This document shows positions 1 to 8,073 of a stretch of DNA of 32,627 nucleotides, one piece after another. The DNA is from Bacteroidota bacterium (GTDB taxonomy: Bacteria > Bacteroidota > Bacteroidia > Bacteroidales > JAGONC01). The stretch is from contig JAPLDP010000022.1 in NCBI GenBank assembly GCA_026391695.1, positions 1 to 32,627 on the forward strand, in the 5' to 3' direction. The notes under the pieces were generated by a model, which had not been told where the DNA came from, did not search any database, and saw only the letters and a program-made list of their open reading frames with translations. How positions within the stretch are numbered: position 1 is the stretch's first letter; every line of letters begins with the position of its first letter. The translations under genes and the position numbers were made by a program.

Positions 1-114
1 GGTCAAAGATCACCCACCTAACCGGTTAGTACAGCTAAAATTTGCCTTGACATGAGGGGAGGTCTACTTTTGAAAAAACAAAAAATGAACAAATTATATC
101 TGATTTTCTGACTG
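1..114. other. Left edge, no gene seen
   Basis: I see no gene in this stretch. A short open frame starting near 86 stops after about eight codons. It lies downstream of the minus-strand lipoprotein gene and may hold its transcription end, but no convincing GC-rich hairpin is visible. Confidence 0.4.
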
Positions 115-771
115 TTACATAAGGGTCAATTGAAAATCAGACTTTAGTCGGACAATAGTGATACCTTTTATGTAATAATCATAGCCGCCGAGATTATAAT
201 TATCACCAAAGCTGATTTTTTTAGCGTAATAATAGTCTTTAACAGTCGGTGCGTCACCCGCTGTATATTCCAGGTTAAACCTCGGTACATTTAAATTTAT
301 CGTCTCAATTTTAAGGGTATCATTTATCCTTTTGCAGCTGTACTGCAATGAATCAAGGTTCCCTGTTCCATTTGTTAATACCAGAAAAGTATCAATAGTC
401 AGTGCCGCATCTATCATTTGAATAACGATGCTGTACGGCTCGAAGAAGTTCAGATAACAGGTTTCATCACATTGTTGTGAAAATGAATAATCAGTTTCCA
501 ATTCAATCAGTGGATACGCTTCGAACACCATGTATTCCAATCCGCTGCTGTTTTTAAGGATCACTCTCACAAGACTGGAATCACTCTTTAAAGAAACGGA
601 ACCGCTCATTTTCAATCCGGTAATTGTGTCGATTCCCGTAAAAGGATAGATTTCGGAATTAGTGTAAAATGTACTGTCGATAGGAATGGACTGCGTGTAA
701 CAGCTTAGGCTGGTAAGAAACGACAACAGTATAATGACTGCTCTTTTTAATGATTTGGTTTTACTTTTCAT
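115..771 (-). CDS. Hypothetical lipoprotein, 218 aa
   Basis: I do not recognise the family. The N-terminus has a basic stretch (residues 2-10), a hydrophobic core (11-22) and the lipobox-like end SLSC with Cys24, so the product is most likely a lipoprotein, or at least exported. The rest is rich in Ser, Thr, Asp and Tyr and looks like a beta-rich extracytoplasmic domain; no catalytic motif was found. It is transcribed away from the hdr operon, with about 300 bp of AT-rich DNA between the two starts. It is complete at both ends. Export is inferred from the signal peptide alone, and no function can be given. Confidence 0.7.
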   Translation of the reverse strand: MKSKTKSLKRAVIILLSFLTSLSCYTQSIPIDSTFYTNSEIYPFTGIDTITGLKMSGSVSLKSDSSLVRVILKNSSGLEYMVFEAYPLIELETDYSFSQQCDETCYLNFFEPYSIVIQMIDAALTIDTFLVLTNGTGNLDSLQYSCKRINDTLKIETINLNVPRFNLEYTAGDAPTVKDYYYAKKISFGDNYNLGGYDYYIKGITIVRLKSDFQLTLM

Positions 772-1069
772 AGGGAGTTAAAATTAAGTTGAATTAATAT
801 ATAGTTAGCACGGCTTAAATATATGAAAAAAATAAATACAAAGCAATACCATTTTCAATCAATAAATTAAACATTTGATAAATTAAGATAGACAGCGTCG
901 CAGAATAAGATTTATCCACCACAAACAACACTCGAATAATTATTAATCAAAACTCTTGGCAGATATTATAAATTTAAGTACTTTTTGCCCCTCAAATTTT
1001 CTTCTTTGAAGCATCGGAATTGCCGGAATAACTTACGTTTAATCAGGCTATTGACAAATCAATCATAAA
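772..1069. promoter_or_regulatory. Divergent intergenic region before hdrC
   Basis: This 298-bp AT-rich gap separates the minus-strand lipoprotein gene from hdrC and must contain the operon promoter. A TTTTTG preceded by TA lies near 979-987; it resembles the Bacteroidota -7 box (TAnnTTTG) but has one extra base. No SD precedes hdrC. No clear operator was identified. Confidence 0.35.
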
Positions 1070-1660
1070 ATGAAATCAAACACAAATGACTTATTGACAC
1101 GGGGACTTGAGATCAAACTCGAAGCCGATCTGGATAAAGACTTTGGGAAAAAGATCGCAAAAATCGCGCATGGTGAAAAGCTCTTCGGATGTATACAGTG
1201 TGGGAACTGTAGTGCTGCTTGCCCCTTGAGCGTATGGATGGATTATACGCCGCGCAAGATCATAGCTATGGTCAGAGCAGGCTTCAGGGATGAAGTCCTG
1301 TCGAACCGCACCATCTGGCTTTGTGCCTCATGCTACCAGTGCACAGTGGAATGCCCTAAAGGCATTAAAATAACGGACGTTATGTACGCCCTCAAACGCG
1401 AAGCCATTGTCAATAAGATCTATCCCAAGAACTTCCCTGTACCCATTCTTGCGAAGGCCTTCTTCAACGAAGTGAAAAGAACAGGCAGGATCAATGAAGC
1501 CACACTGCTGCTGAGTTATTACTGGCGATATAATATCTTTAAAATGCTGTCATACTCTACCCTTGGGCTGAAACTATTTCTAAAGGGCCGGCTTTCCATT
1601 TTTGAACGTGGCATGAAGAATAAAAGGGATTTCAAAAAATTGCTTCACGAAGAAGCTTAA
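1070..1660 (+). CDS. hdrC: HdrC-like heterodisulfide reductase, 4Fe-4S subunit
   Basis: This is the small iron-sulfur subunit of a soluble Hdr complex, relaying electrons between HdrA and HdrB in the cytoplasm. It has two complete ferredoxin-type cluster motifs: Cys41, 44, 47 and 51 (CIQCGNC followed by CP) and Cys85, 88, 91 and 95 (CASCYQC followed by CP). The length of 196 aa is normal for the family. It is the first gene of the operon, 19 bp before hdrB, and like most native-looking genes here it lacks an SD. An alternative label is a generic 4Fe-4S dicluster protein, but its place directly before hdrB and hdrA makes HdrC firm. The physiological disulfide substrate is unknown, because Bacteroidota are not known to make CoM-S-S-CoB. 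Confidence 0.93.
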   Translation: MKSNTNDLLTRGLEIKLEADLDKDFGKKIAKIAHGEKLFGCIQCGNCSAACPLSVWMDYTPRKIIAMVRAGFRDEVLSNRTIWLCASCYQCTVECPKGIKITDVMYALKREAIVNKIYPKNFPVPILAKAFFNEVKRTGRINEATLLLSYYWRYNIFKMLSYSTLGLKLFLKGRLSIFERGMKNKRDFKKLLHEEA

Positions 1661-1679
1661 AATTGAAAGGAGAAACACT

Positions 1680-2540
1680 ATGAAATATGTATATTTTCCA
1701 GGATGTTCATTAAAATCATCCGGCATGCAGTATGAAAAATCTCTTCTGTCGGTTTTTAAAAAACTGAATGTCACGGTTGAAGAGATTGAAGACTGGAACT
1801 GCTGTGGTGCGACCAACTATATGTCGATCAATGAGACTTACGCTATCGGCATCACCGCCCGTAACCTGGCGCTTGCCGAAAAGCAGGGAGGCGACGAGAT
1901 CATCGCACCCTGTGCTGCCTGCTACATGGGGCTGTTGAAAACCCAGAATTATGTCTCCAGTGACCCTGAGATCAGGCAAAATGTCTGTAAGGAACTCACG
2001 AAAACAGGTCTTTCCTGCCAGTTCAAGATAAAAATCCGTCACCCGCTTGATCTTCTTGTCAATATTATAGGCATTGATGCCATAAAGAACGCCGTGACTA
2101 ATCCCCTGAAGGGATTAAAGGTAGCCAACTATTATGGGTGCCAGCTCATACGGCCGATATCCACCTTTGATGATGTTTATAATCCGCAGACCATGGACAA
2201 GATCGCCAAAGCCCTCGGCGCTCAAACCATCGACTGGCCGCTGAAGACAAGGTGTTGCAGTGGCAGTATGACCAGCACCATGCCGGATATCGGAGCACGG
2301 ATGAACTTTGAGATACTGAAAGATGCCAAATCCAGGGGAGCTGAGGTCGTATTGACGGCTTGCCCGTTATGCCAGTTCAACCTCGAATGCTTCCAGGGCA
2401 AAATATCACGACAATTCCGTGAGAATATTAAAATGCCTGTCATGTATTTCACGCAGCTCATGGGAATAGCTTTTGGCATTAAGGAAAAAGAGCTTGGGCT
2501 GCACCAGATGCTATCACCTGCTCTCGAGCTGTCGTTATAA
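1680..2540 (+). CDS. hdrB: HdrB-like heterodisulfide reductase catalytic subunit
   Basis: This is the subunit that carries the two non-cubane [4Fe-4S] clusters and cleaves the disulfide in methanogen Hdr. Both CCG domains are intact: Cys9, then Cys41-Cys42, then Cys78 and Cys81; and Cys154, then Cys192-Cys193, then a CPLC pair at about 228-231. The spacings (C-X31-CC-X35-CxxC and C-X37-CC-X34-CxxC) fit the family. An AAAGGAG SD at about 1667 precedes the ATG by a few bases. The gene lies between hdrC and hdrA with short gaps and is 286 aa, a usual length. Intact cluster ligands imply a functional disulfide-type active site, though the substrate in this organism is not predictable from sequence. 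Confidence 0.93.
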   Translation: MKYVYFPGCSLKSSGMQYEKSLLSVFKKLNVTVEEIEDWNCCGATNYMSINETYAIGITARNLALAEKQGGDEIIAPCAACYMGLLKTQNYVSSDPEIRQNVCKELTKTGLSCQFKIKIRHPLDLLVNIIGIDAIKNAVTNPLKGLKVANYYGCQLIRPISTFDDVYNPQTMDKIAKALGAQTIDWPLKTRCCSGSMTSTMPDIGARMNFEILKDAKSRGAEVVLTACPLCQFNLECFQGKISRQFRENIKMPVMYFTQLMGIAFGIKEKELGLHQMLSPALELSL

Positions 2541-2550
2541 AGAAGGAGGA
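2541..2550 (+). promoter_or_regulatory. Strong Shine-Dalgarno of hdrA
   Basis: AGAAGGAGGA is followed by six bases and then ATG. It fixes the start of hdrA at 2557 rather than 2473. Such a perfect SD is uncommon among the other genes of this window. Confidence 0.75.
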
Positions 2551-2556
2551 ATATCT

Positions 2557-4545
2557 ATGATAAAAAAGAATGATGAAATAAAAATAGGTTTTTATATCTG
2601 TCATTGCGGGCACAATATTGCAGGTACCGTTGATGTGGTTGCGGTGACCGAATATGCGGCCCGACTCCCCTATGTCACGGTTTCAAGAGACTATAAATAC
2701 ATGTGTTCCGATCCAGGCCAGGAACTGATTCAGAAAGATATAAAGGAATTTAACCTGAACCGGATCGTGGTAGCCTCATGTTCCCCACTGCTTCATGAAA
2801 ATACATTCCGCACAGCTACTGCCAAAGCAGGATTGAACCAGTTCTACATGCAGATGGTCAATATCCGTGAGAACGATTCATGGGTGCATACCGACAAAGA
2901 TATGGCCACACTGAAAGCCAAAGATCTTGTCCGTGCAGCTATTCACCGAGTGGCATATCATAAAGCCCTGGAAAAGAAAAGTGTTCCGGTAAATCCTGAT
3001 GTGATGATCCTTGGCGGAGGTATATCAGGCATAACTGCCGCCCTTACGCTGGCCAACGCAGGAAAAAAAGTGTACCTGGTCGAAAAGGAACCGACCATTG
3101 GCGGGTATATGGCCAAGTTTGACAAAACCTTTCCAACTCTCGATTGTGCAGCATGTATCCTCACTCCAAAAATGTCGGCTGTTAAAAACCATCCCAACAT
3201 CACATTGTGGTCCTATTCTGAGGTTAGCAATGTTGAAGGATATGTAGGGAATTATAAGGTTACCGTCACCCGAAAACCACGATACATTATTGAAGATCAG
3301 TGCGTTGGATGTCTGGCTTGTATTGATGCATGTATCTTTAAGGAAGCAAAATTCAAAGATGAGTTCAATGAAGGTTTGAGCAAACGGAAGCCTGTTTATA
3401 TTCCATTTCCTCAGGCTACACCACTGGTAGTGCTGATCGACCCGGCTACTTGTATTCATTTTAAAACGGGTAAATGTCCTCAGTCATGTGCAAAGGCCTG
3501 CGACAGAAATGCATTTGATTTCAACCAGAAACCTGAAGTTAAAGAGGTTGAAGTAGGAACCATTATCCTGTCAACCGGTTTCCAGCCTTTCGACCCTCAC
3601 AAGGCACCCTACTATGGTTATGGAAAATATCCAAATGTCTATACTTCTCTTGAGATCGAACGCCTTGTGAATGCATCGGGACCGACGGATGGTCATGTGG
3701 TAACCAGGGATGGCAAGGAGCCGAAGAGCATCGGTATCATTCATTGTGTTGGTTCGAGGGATGAAAAGACCAATAAATGGTGTTCAAGGGTATGTTGCAT
3801 GTACTCGTTAAAACTGGCACATTTGCTAAAGGAACACTCCGGTGCCGAGATATATAATTTCTACATCGATATGCGTACACCCGGTAAAGGCTATGAGGAA
3901 TTCTATGATAAGTTACTGAATGAAGACGTCCATTTCATCCGTGGACGCGTTGCTGAGGTATCGGACTGGGCTATCAGCAAAGATGAAGAAGGCAAGCTCT
4001 TGATCCGCGTTGAAGACACCATGATTGGCGTCGTCCGCAGGATACCCGTTGACATGGTTGTGCTGGCCGTCGGCCTTGAGCCAGGCAAAGATGCACAGGA
4101 TATCCGCCGGATATTCAACATATCCTGTTCCAACGAAGGATTCTTCCTGGAGCGTCATCCCAAGCTGGCACCTGTGCATACGTTCACCGATGGTATCTTC
4201 ATTGCAGGCGCCTGCCAGGGTCCCAAGGACATTCCTGACAGTGTCGCCCAGGCAGGTGCGGCCGCCGCAGAAGCTCTCGCTCTCATTGATGCAGGTCATG
4301 TAGAGCTGGAGCCCAATACGGCTTATATCATTGAAGAACGCTGCTGTGGCTGCCAGGTATGCATCAACATGTGCCCCTATAAAGCTATCACATTCAACGC
4401 TGAAAAAAGCAAGTCGTCTATCAATGAGGCGTTGTGTAAAGGGTGTGGCACCTGCGTCGCCTCCTGCGGATCAGGGGCTATTTTCCAGAACCTCTTCGAC
4501 GACGAGGAAATATTAAGCGAAATACATGGAGTATTGGTTGAATAA
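2557..4545 (+). CDS. hdrA: HdrA-like flavin electron-bifurcating subunit
   Basis: Central FAD and iron-sulfur subunit (662 aa) that splits electrons between HdrBC and a low-potential acceptor, usually ferredoxin. Visible parts: an N-terminal Cys-containing domain (CHCGHNIAG near the start); a dinucleotide-binding loop GGGISG at 153-158; the family motif DCAACI with Cys197 and Cys200; a cluster motif Cys249, 252, 255, 259; a second Cys-rich stretch from Cys299; and two C-terminal 4Fe-4S motifs (CCGCQVC and CKGCGTC) in the last 70 residues. The frame is open upstream to 2473, inside hdrB, but the ATG at 2557 is chosen because AGAAGGAGGA at 2541-2550 sits six bases before it and the family begins here. 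No in-frame selenocysteine-type stop is present. Confidence 0.94.
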   Translation: MIKKNDEIKIGFYICHCGHNIAGTVDVVAVTEYAARLPYVTVSRDYKYMCSDPGQELIQKDIKEFNLNRIVVASCSPLLHENTFRTATAKAGLNQFYMQMVNIRENDSWVHTDKDMATLKAKDLVRAAIHRVAYHKALEKKSVPVNPDVMILGGGISGITAALTLANAGKKVYLVEKEPTIGGYMAKFDKTFPTLDCAACILTPKMSAVKNHPNITLWSYSEVSNVEGYVGNYKVTVTRKPRYIIEDQCVGCLACIDACIFKEAKFKDEFNEGLSKRKPVYIPFPQATPLVVLIDPATCIHFKTGKCPQSCAKACDRNAFDFNQKPEVKEVEVGTIILSTGFQPFDPHKAPYYGYGKYPNVYTSLEIERLVNASGPTDGHVVTRDGKEPKSIGIIHCVGSRDEKTNKWCSRVCCMYSLKLAHLLKEHSGAEIYNFYIDMRTPGKGYEEFYDKLLNEDVHFIRGRVAEVSDWAISKDEEGKLLIRVEDTMIGVVRRIPVDMVVLAVGLEPGKDAQDIRRIFNISCSNEGFFLERHPKLAPVHTFTDGIFIAGACQGPKDIPDSVAQAGAAAAEALALIDAGHVELEPNTAYIIEERCCGCQVCINMCPYKAITFNAEKSKSSINEALCKGCGTCVASCGSGAIFQNLFDDEEILSEIHGVLVE

Positions 4546-4559
4546 AATCAAAATCACCT

Positions 4560-5012
4560 ATGCAATCAATAGAACAAAATAATGAACAATGGTCACCAAG
4601 AATCGTGGCCTTTTTCTGCAACTGGTGTACATATACAGCATCAGACCTGGCGGGCGTTTCACGGTTACGGTATGCCCCTTCTACACGGGTTATACGTGTG
4701 ATGTGCTCAGGCCGCATTGAACCGACTTTTATCCTGGAAGCTTTTATAAAAGGAGCCGATGGGGTGCTCATCGGCGGATGCCACCCTGGTGACTGCCATT
4801 ACTCTGAAGGCAACTATAAATGTCTTAGGCGGTTTCATCTCCTGCAGAGATATATCGTAGAGATGGGCATTGAGAAAGAACGCCTGCGGCTGGAATGGAT
4901 CAGCGCCAGCGAAGGCAAACGCCTTCAGGAAGTGGTCAATGAGATGACTGATACCTTGAGGCAGTTAGGACCATCAAAGATTAAAGAAGTTGCTGAAACC
5001 ATCGTCAAATAA
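4560..5012 (+). CDS. mvhD: MvhD-like hydrogenase delta subunit
   Basis: MvhD/FrhD-family protein (150 aa) with a [2Fe-2S]-type Cys set that bridges the hydrogenase MvhAG and HdrA. Recognisable features are the N-terminal FFCNWCTY motif, then RVMCSGR, then GCHPGDCHY, all hallmarks of the delta subunit. It starts 14 bp after hdrA and ends 14 bp before mvhG. In some organisms MvhD is fused to HdrA; here it is a free subunit. There is no SD before the ATG, so it may be translationally coupled to hdrA. The C-terminal third is helical and ordinary. The electron-transfer role is known for the family and not shown here directly. Confidence 0.92.
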   Translation: MQSIEQNNEQWSPRIVAFFCNWCTYTASDLAGVSRLRYAPSTRVIRVMCSGRIEPTFILEAFIKGADGVLIGGCHPGDCHYSEGNYKCLRRFHLLQRYIVEMGIEKERLRLEWISASEGKRLQEVVNEMTDTLRQLGPSKIKEVAETIVK

Positions 5013-5026
5013 GGGAGGGAAACAAC

Positions 5027-6001
5027 ATGGGAAAAGATAAAGCAAAATTAAAGATGGCCATATACTGGGGTGCTGCCTGTGGCGGTTGCTGCGTATCGGT
5101 CCTCGATATACATGAAACGCTTTTTACTGTTATTGAACATGCTGACCTGGTGTTCTGGCCCATAGCCCTTGACACAAAGTACAGCGATGTGGAAGAGATG
5201 CCCGATCAGTCTATTGACATCACCCTGTTCAATGGGGCGGTCCGCAACAGTGAAAATGAGCACATGGCACGCGTGCTGCGGCAGAAATCCAGGTTACTTA
5301 TCGCTTATGGTTCCTGTGCACATATGGGAGGCATCCCCGGGCTGGCTAACTTTTCCAATAAAGAAGCTATTTTCAGAAGAGTTTATGAAGAAAGTGAATC
5401 GACGGTCAATCCTGACAAAATAAGACCACTGGAGGAAGTTATGGTCGCTGAGGGCACGCTGCACCTTCCACATTTTTATAATGACGTCATGACACTTGAC
5501 CAGGTTGTTGATGTCGATTATTACCTTCCGGGTTGCCCGCCCCAGAGTGAAAGGCTGGTGGAAGTGTTCCTGGCCGTTGTGAATGGCACAGAGCTGCCAC
5601 CCAAAGGATCAGTAGTCGGGGCTTCATCACTGGTTCAGTGCGACGAATGTAAACGCAAGAAATCTGAGAAAAAAGACATCAAACGATTCTACCGTCCCTG
5701 GGAAGTTGTGGATGACGGTGAAACCTGTTTGAATGAGCAGGGTATCTTATGTCTGGGGCCTGCCACCAGAGGCGGCTGCGGTGTACGCTGTGTTGTAGGT
5801 AATGCCCCCTGCAGGGGATGTTATGGACCGCTAGATGATATTTCTGACTTCGGAGGGAAAATGATGTCGGTCATTGCATCTATGCTTGAAGGTAAAGAAG
5901 AAGCTGAAATTGAAGAAGCTATTGAAACAGTGGTAGATCCTGCCGGGACATTTTACAGGTATAGTTTGCCCGGCTCAAAATTAAGGAGGAAACAATTATG
6001 A
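5027..6001 (+). CDS. mvhG: Group 3c [NiFe] hydrogenase small subunit (MvhG-like)
   Basis: Small, iron-sulfur subunit of a cytoplasmic MvhAG-type hydrogenase (324 aa). It opens with the YWGAACGGC region (Cys18 and Cys21) that begins the proximal-cluster ligands, continues with YGSCAHMGG and the PGCPPQ motif, and ends with a ferredoxin-like Cys-rich part (CDEC, then CGVRC and CRGCYGP). No twin-arginine signal is present, so it stays in the cytoplasm, as expected for group 3. An SD, AAGGGAGGG, lies just before the ATG. Its TGA overlaps the ATG of mvhA (ATGA at 5998-6001), indicating translational coupling. Methanogen-type F420-reducing small subunits are related, but the MvhD/HdrA context points to the F420-non-reducing type. 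Confidence 0.93.
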   Translation: MGKDKAKLKMAIYWGAACGGCCVSVLDIHETLFTVIEHADLVFWPIALDTKYSDVEEMPDQSIDITLFNGAVRNSENEHMARVLRQKSRLLIAYGSCAHMGGIPGLANFSNKEAIFRRVYEESESTVNPDKIRPLEEVMVAEGTLHLPHFYNDVMTLDQVVDVDYYLPGCPPQSERLVEVFLAVVNGTELPPKGSVVGASSLVQCDECKRKKSEKKDIKRFYRPWEVVDDGETCLNEQGILCLGPATRGGCGVRCVVGNAPCRGCYGPLDDISDFGGKMMSVIASMLEGKEEAEIEEAIETVVDPAGTFYRYSLPGSKLRRKQL

Positions 6002-7458
6002 AACAGATCAGCATTGATCCCATCACCAGGCTTGAAGGCCACGGCAAGATCGAAATATTTTGCACCGATGACGGTGATGTCGAAAATGTATATTTCCAGG
6101 TACCGGAGCTTAGGGGATTTGAAAAATTCTGCGAGGGACGGCCTATAGAAGAGGTTTCCCAGATTGTCACCAAGATTTGCGGCGTTTGCCCGGGATGCCA
6201 TCATATGGCCGCAGGCAAGGCTGCCGATATGGTATTTGGCGTTGAACCTACTACGGCTGCTAAAAAAATAAGGGAATTATTTTACAGCGCTCATTTTGTG
6301 CATAGCCATATTGCTCATTTTTATGCTCTGGCAGCTCCTGACTTTGTCGTTGGCCCCACAGCACCCAAAGCCGACAGGAATATCCTCGGTGTGATCGCAA
6401 AGGTGGGCAAGGAGATTGGCACTGAAGTGATCAAGCAGCGAAGAAAAGCACAGGAGATACAAGCCCTTCTGGGAGGACATCAAACCCATGTCGTGCTCAA
6501 TATTCCCGGTGGTGTCAGAAAAGGATTGAAAGAGGAGGATCGCAGGGATATTGTGGAGAAAGCCAAGGGTTTTGTGGAATTCTCCAAATTCAGCATGAAG
6601 ATCTTTAACGACGTCGTCCTCGGTAACAAAGAGTACCTGGATATTATCCTTAACGGACCCTATTCATTGAAGATCCATTCGATGGGCCTGGTGGATGAAA
6701 AGAACAGGGTGAATTTTTATGACGGAAAAGTCAGGGTCGTAGATACCGAAGGTAAAGAACTTTATAAATATTCCCCCGTGGAATACAGAGATTTTGTCGC
6801 AGAGCGTGTCGAACCCTGGAGCTATCTGAAATTCCCATACCTTAAGAAGATCGGATGGAAAGGATTTATAGACGGCCAGGATTCAGGAGTTTACCATGCC
6901 ACACCACTATCACGTCTAAATGCTGCCGATGGCATGGCCACTCCTGTTGCACAGGAAGAATATGAGCGCATGTTCGCCACACTGGGCGGTAAGCCTGTTC
7001 ATGCCACTCTGGCCATGCATTGGGCGCGCCTGGTCGAGTTAATATATGCTGCTGAAAGATGCCTTGAACTGGCTGAAGATCCGGAAATAACAAGCCCTGA
7101 TCTCAGAACAAAAATTGAAAAAACACCCACCGAAGGAGTTGGCATTGTTGAAGCCCAGAGAGGCACACTGACACACCACTATTGGACAGATGAACGGGGC
7201 ATCATCACCAAAGCTAACCTGATCGTCGGAACAACAAATAATCACGCCGCCATCTGCATGTCATTAAAAAAAGCCGCGCAGGGCCTTATTAAAAAGGGTG
7301 TCACCGTGGATGACGGCATATTGAATATGGTCGAAATGGCTTTCAGAGCTTATGATCCCTGCTTCTCATGTGCCACACATCACCTGCCGGGAGATATGCC
7401 GCTGGTGGTTAATTTCAGGAATACCAGCGGAGATCTAATACGGACTATCTCCAGATAA
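5998..7458 (+). CDS. mvhA: Group 3c [NiFe] hydrogenase large subunit (MvhA-like)
   Basis: Catalytic large subunit (486 aa) holding the NiFe(CN)2CO centre. Both Ni ligand pairs are present: the N-terminal CGVC at Cys61 and Cys64, and the C-terminal DPCFSC at Cys455 and Cys458, followed by ATHH. About 24-25 residues follow the conserved His, matching the C-terminal peptide removed by a maturation protease, and such a protease is encoded next. The RLEGHGKI motif near the N-terminus is typical. An SD, AAGGAGG, precedes the ATG, which overlaps the mvhG stop by 4 bp. Together with mvhG, mvhD and hdrA it forms an H2-linked bifurcating complex. The direction in the cell (H2 uptake or production) cannot be read from sequence. 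Confidence 0.94.
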   Translation: MKQISIDPITRLEGHGKIEIFCTDDGDVENVYFQVPELRGFEKFCEGRPIEEVSQIVTKICGVCPGCHHMAAGKAADMVFGVEPTTAAKKIRELFYSAHFVHSHIAHFYALAAPDFVVGPTAPKADRNILGVIAKVGKEIGTEVIKQRRKAQEIQALLGGHQTHVVLNIPGGVRKGLKEEDRRDIVEKAKGFVEFSKFSMKIFNDVVLGNKEYLDIILNGPYSLKIHSMGLVDEKNRVNFYDGKVRVVDTEGKELYKYSPVEYRDFVAERVEPWSYLKFPYLKKIGWKGFIDGQDSGVYHATPLSRLNAADGMATPVAQEEYERMFATLGGKPVHATLAMHWARLVELIYAAERCLELAEDPEITSPDLRTKIEKTPTEGVGIVEAQRGTLTHHYWTDERGIITKANLIVGTTNNHAAICMSLKKAAQGLIKKGVTVDDGILNMVEMAFRAYDPCFSCATHHLPGDMPLVVNFRNTSGDLIRTISR

Positions 7459-7483
7459 ATGTTTTCAATGATCAATTATCAGT

Positions 7484-7541
7484 GATCAATGATCATCAGA
7501 TGGTACTTAAACATTGGTTTCACTTTTATTGATCATTGATC
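7484..7541. repeat. Inverted repeat between mvhA and the protease gene
   Basis: GATCAATGATCA at 7484-7495 and TGATCATTGATC at 7530-7541 form a perfect 12-bp inverted repeat with a 34-base spacer. More TGATCA and TTCATTG words surround it through 7569. It fills most of the 111-bp gap in an otherwise tight operon. It could be a small mobile repeat, or a processing or attenuation structure; it is not a typical GC-rich terminator. Confidence 0.6.
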
Positions 7542-7569
7542 CTTGTTCATTGTTCATTGAAACTTTTTT

Positions 7570-8046
7570 ATGAGCAAAATCCAAAAGAAAATTATGATTC
7601 TTGGTTTTGGAAGCGACGGACTAATGGACGATGGTATTCCAATCAGGATTTGTGAAGACCTTAAAAGATCGGTTCATTCACCGGAAATCAAATTTGCGAC
7701 AAGTGCTCTCGGCGGCCTTGAATTGCCTGAACTTCTTAATGGCTATGAAATAGCTGTTCTGATTGATACCATCAAAACTCCTGGTGGTAAGCCCGGAGAT
7801 GTCTACTGTTATTCCCCTGAAAATTTCCTGGAAACTTATCATCTTTCCAGTAACCATGATATCTCTTTCCGCAATGCGCTTATACTGGGTGAAACACTGG
7901 GTTATGAAATGCCAGGTAAAATTGTTATCTTTGCTATAGAGATTGCTGAAAACCAGATTCTGTATTCATCATTGTCAGGCGAGATCCAAAGGCGTTATCT
8001 TGAAATAGTGCGCCAGATAGAAGATTACCTGATTGACATTATTTAA
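7570..8046 (+). CDS. [NiFe] hydrogenase maturation protease (HycI/HybD family)
   Basis: Endopeptidase that trims the C-terminal peptide of the hydrogenase large subunit after nickel insertion. The 158-aa protein shows the family layout: a GxG loop at 12-14 followed by DDG (Asp21 matches the first metal ligand of HybD), Asp66 in LIDTIKTPGG, and His96 in the SSNHD stretch, together the three Ni-binding positions. The usual GxGN loop reads GFGS here, with Ser15 in place of Asn. It lies 111 bp after mvhA, behind a repeat, and 27 bp before the next gene. The likely substrate is MvhA, which carries a matching C-terminal extension. No hyp accessory genes are in the window, so they must be elsewhere. 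Confidence 0.87.
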   Translation: MSKIQKKIMILGFGSDGLMDDGIPIRICEDLKRSVHSPEIKFATSALGGLELPELLNGYEIAVLIDTIKTPGGKPGDVYCYSPENFLETYHLSSNHDISFRNALILGETLGYEMPGKIVIFAIEIAENQILYSSLSGEIQRRYLEIVRQIEDYLIDII

Positions 8047-8073
8047 ACAGCTCCTATCCAAAAATGGCGCATC

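Noticed and set aside
1050-1064. FNR-like site TTGACAAATCAA before hdrC
   Set aside because: The half-sites are only 2 bases apart instead of 4, so it does not fit the FNR consensus.
2473-2556. Longer hdrA with 28 extra N-terminal residues
   Set aside because: It lies inside hdrB, precedes a perfect SD, and is not part of the conserved HdrA start.
3139-3160. Selenocysteine at the HdrA DCAAC motif
   Set aside because: Both positions are ordinary Cys codons (TGT), with no in-frame TGA.
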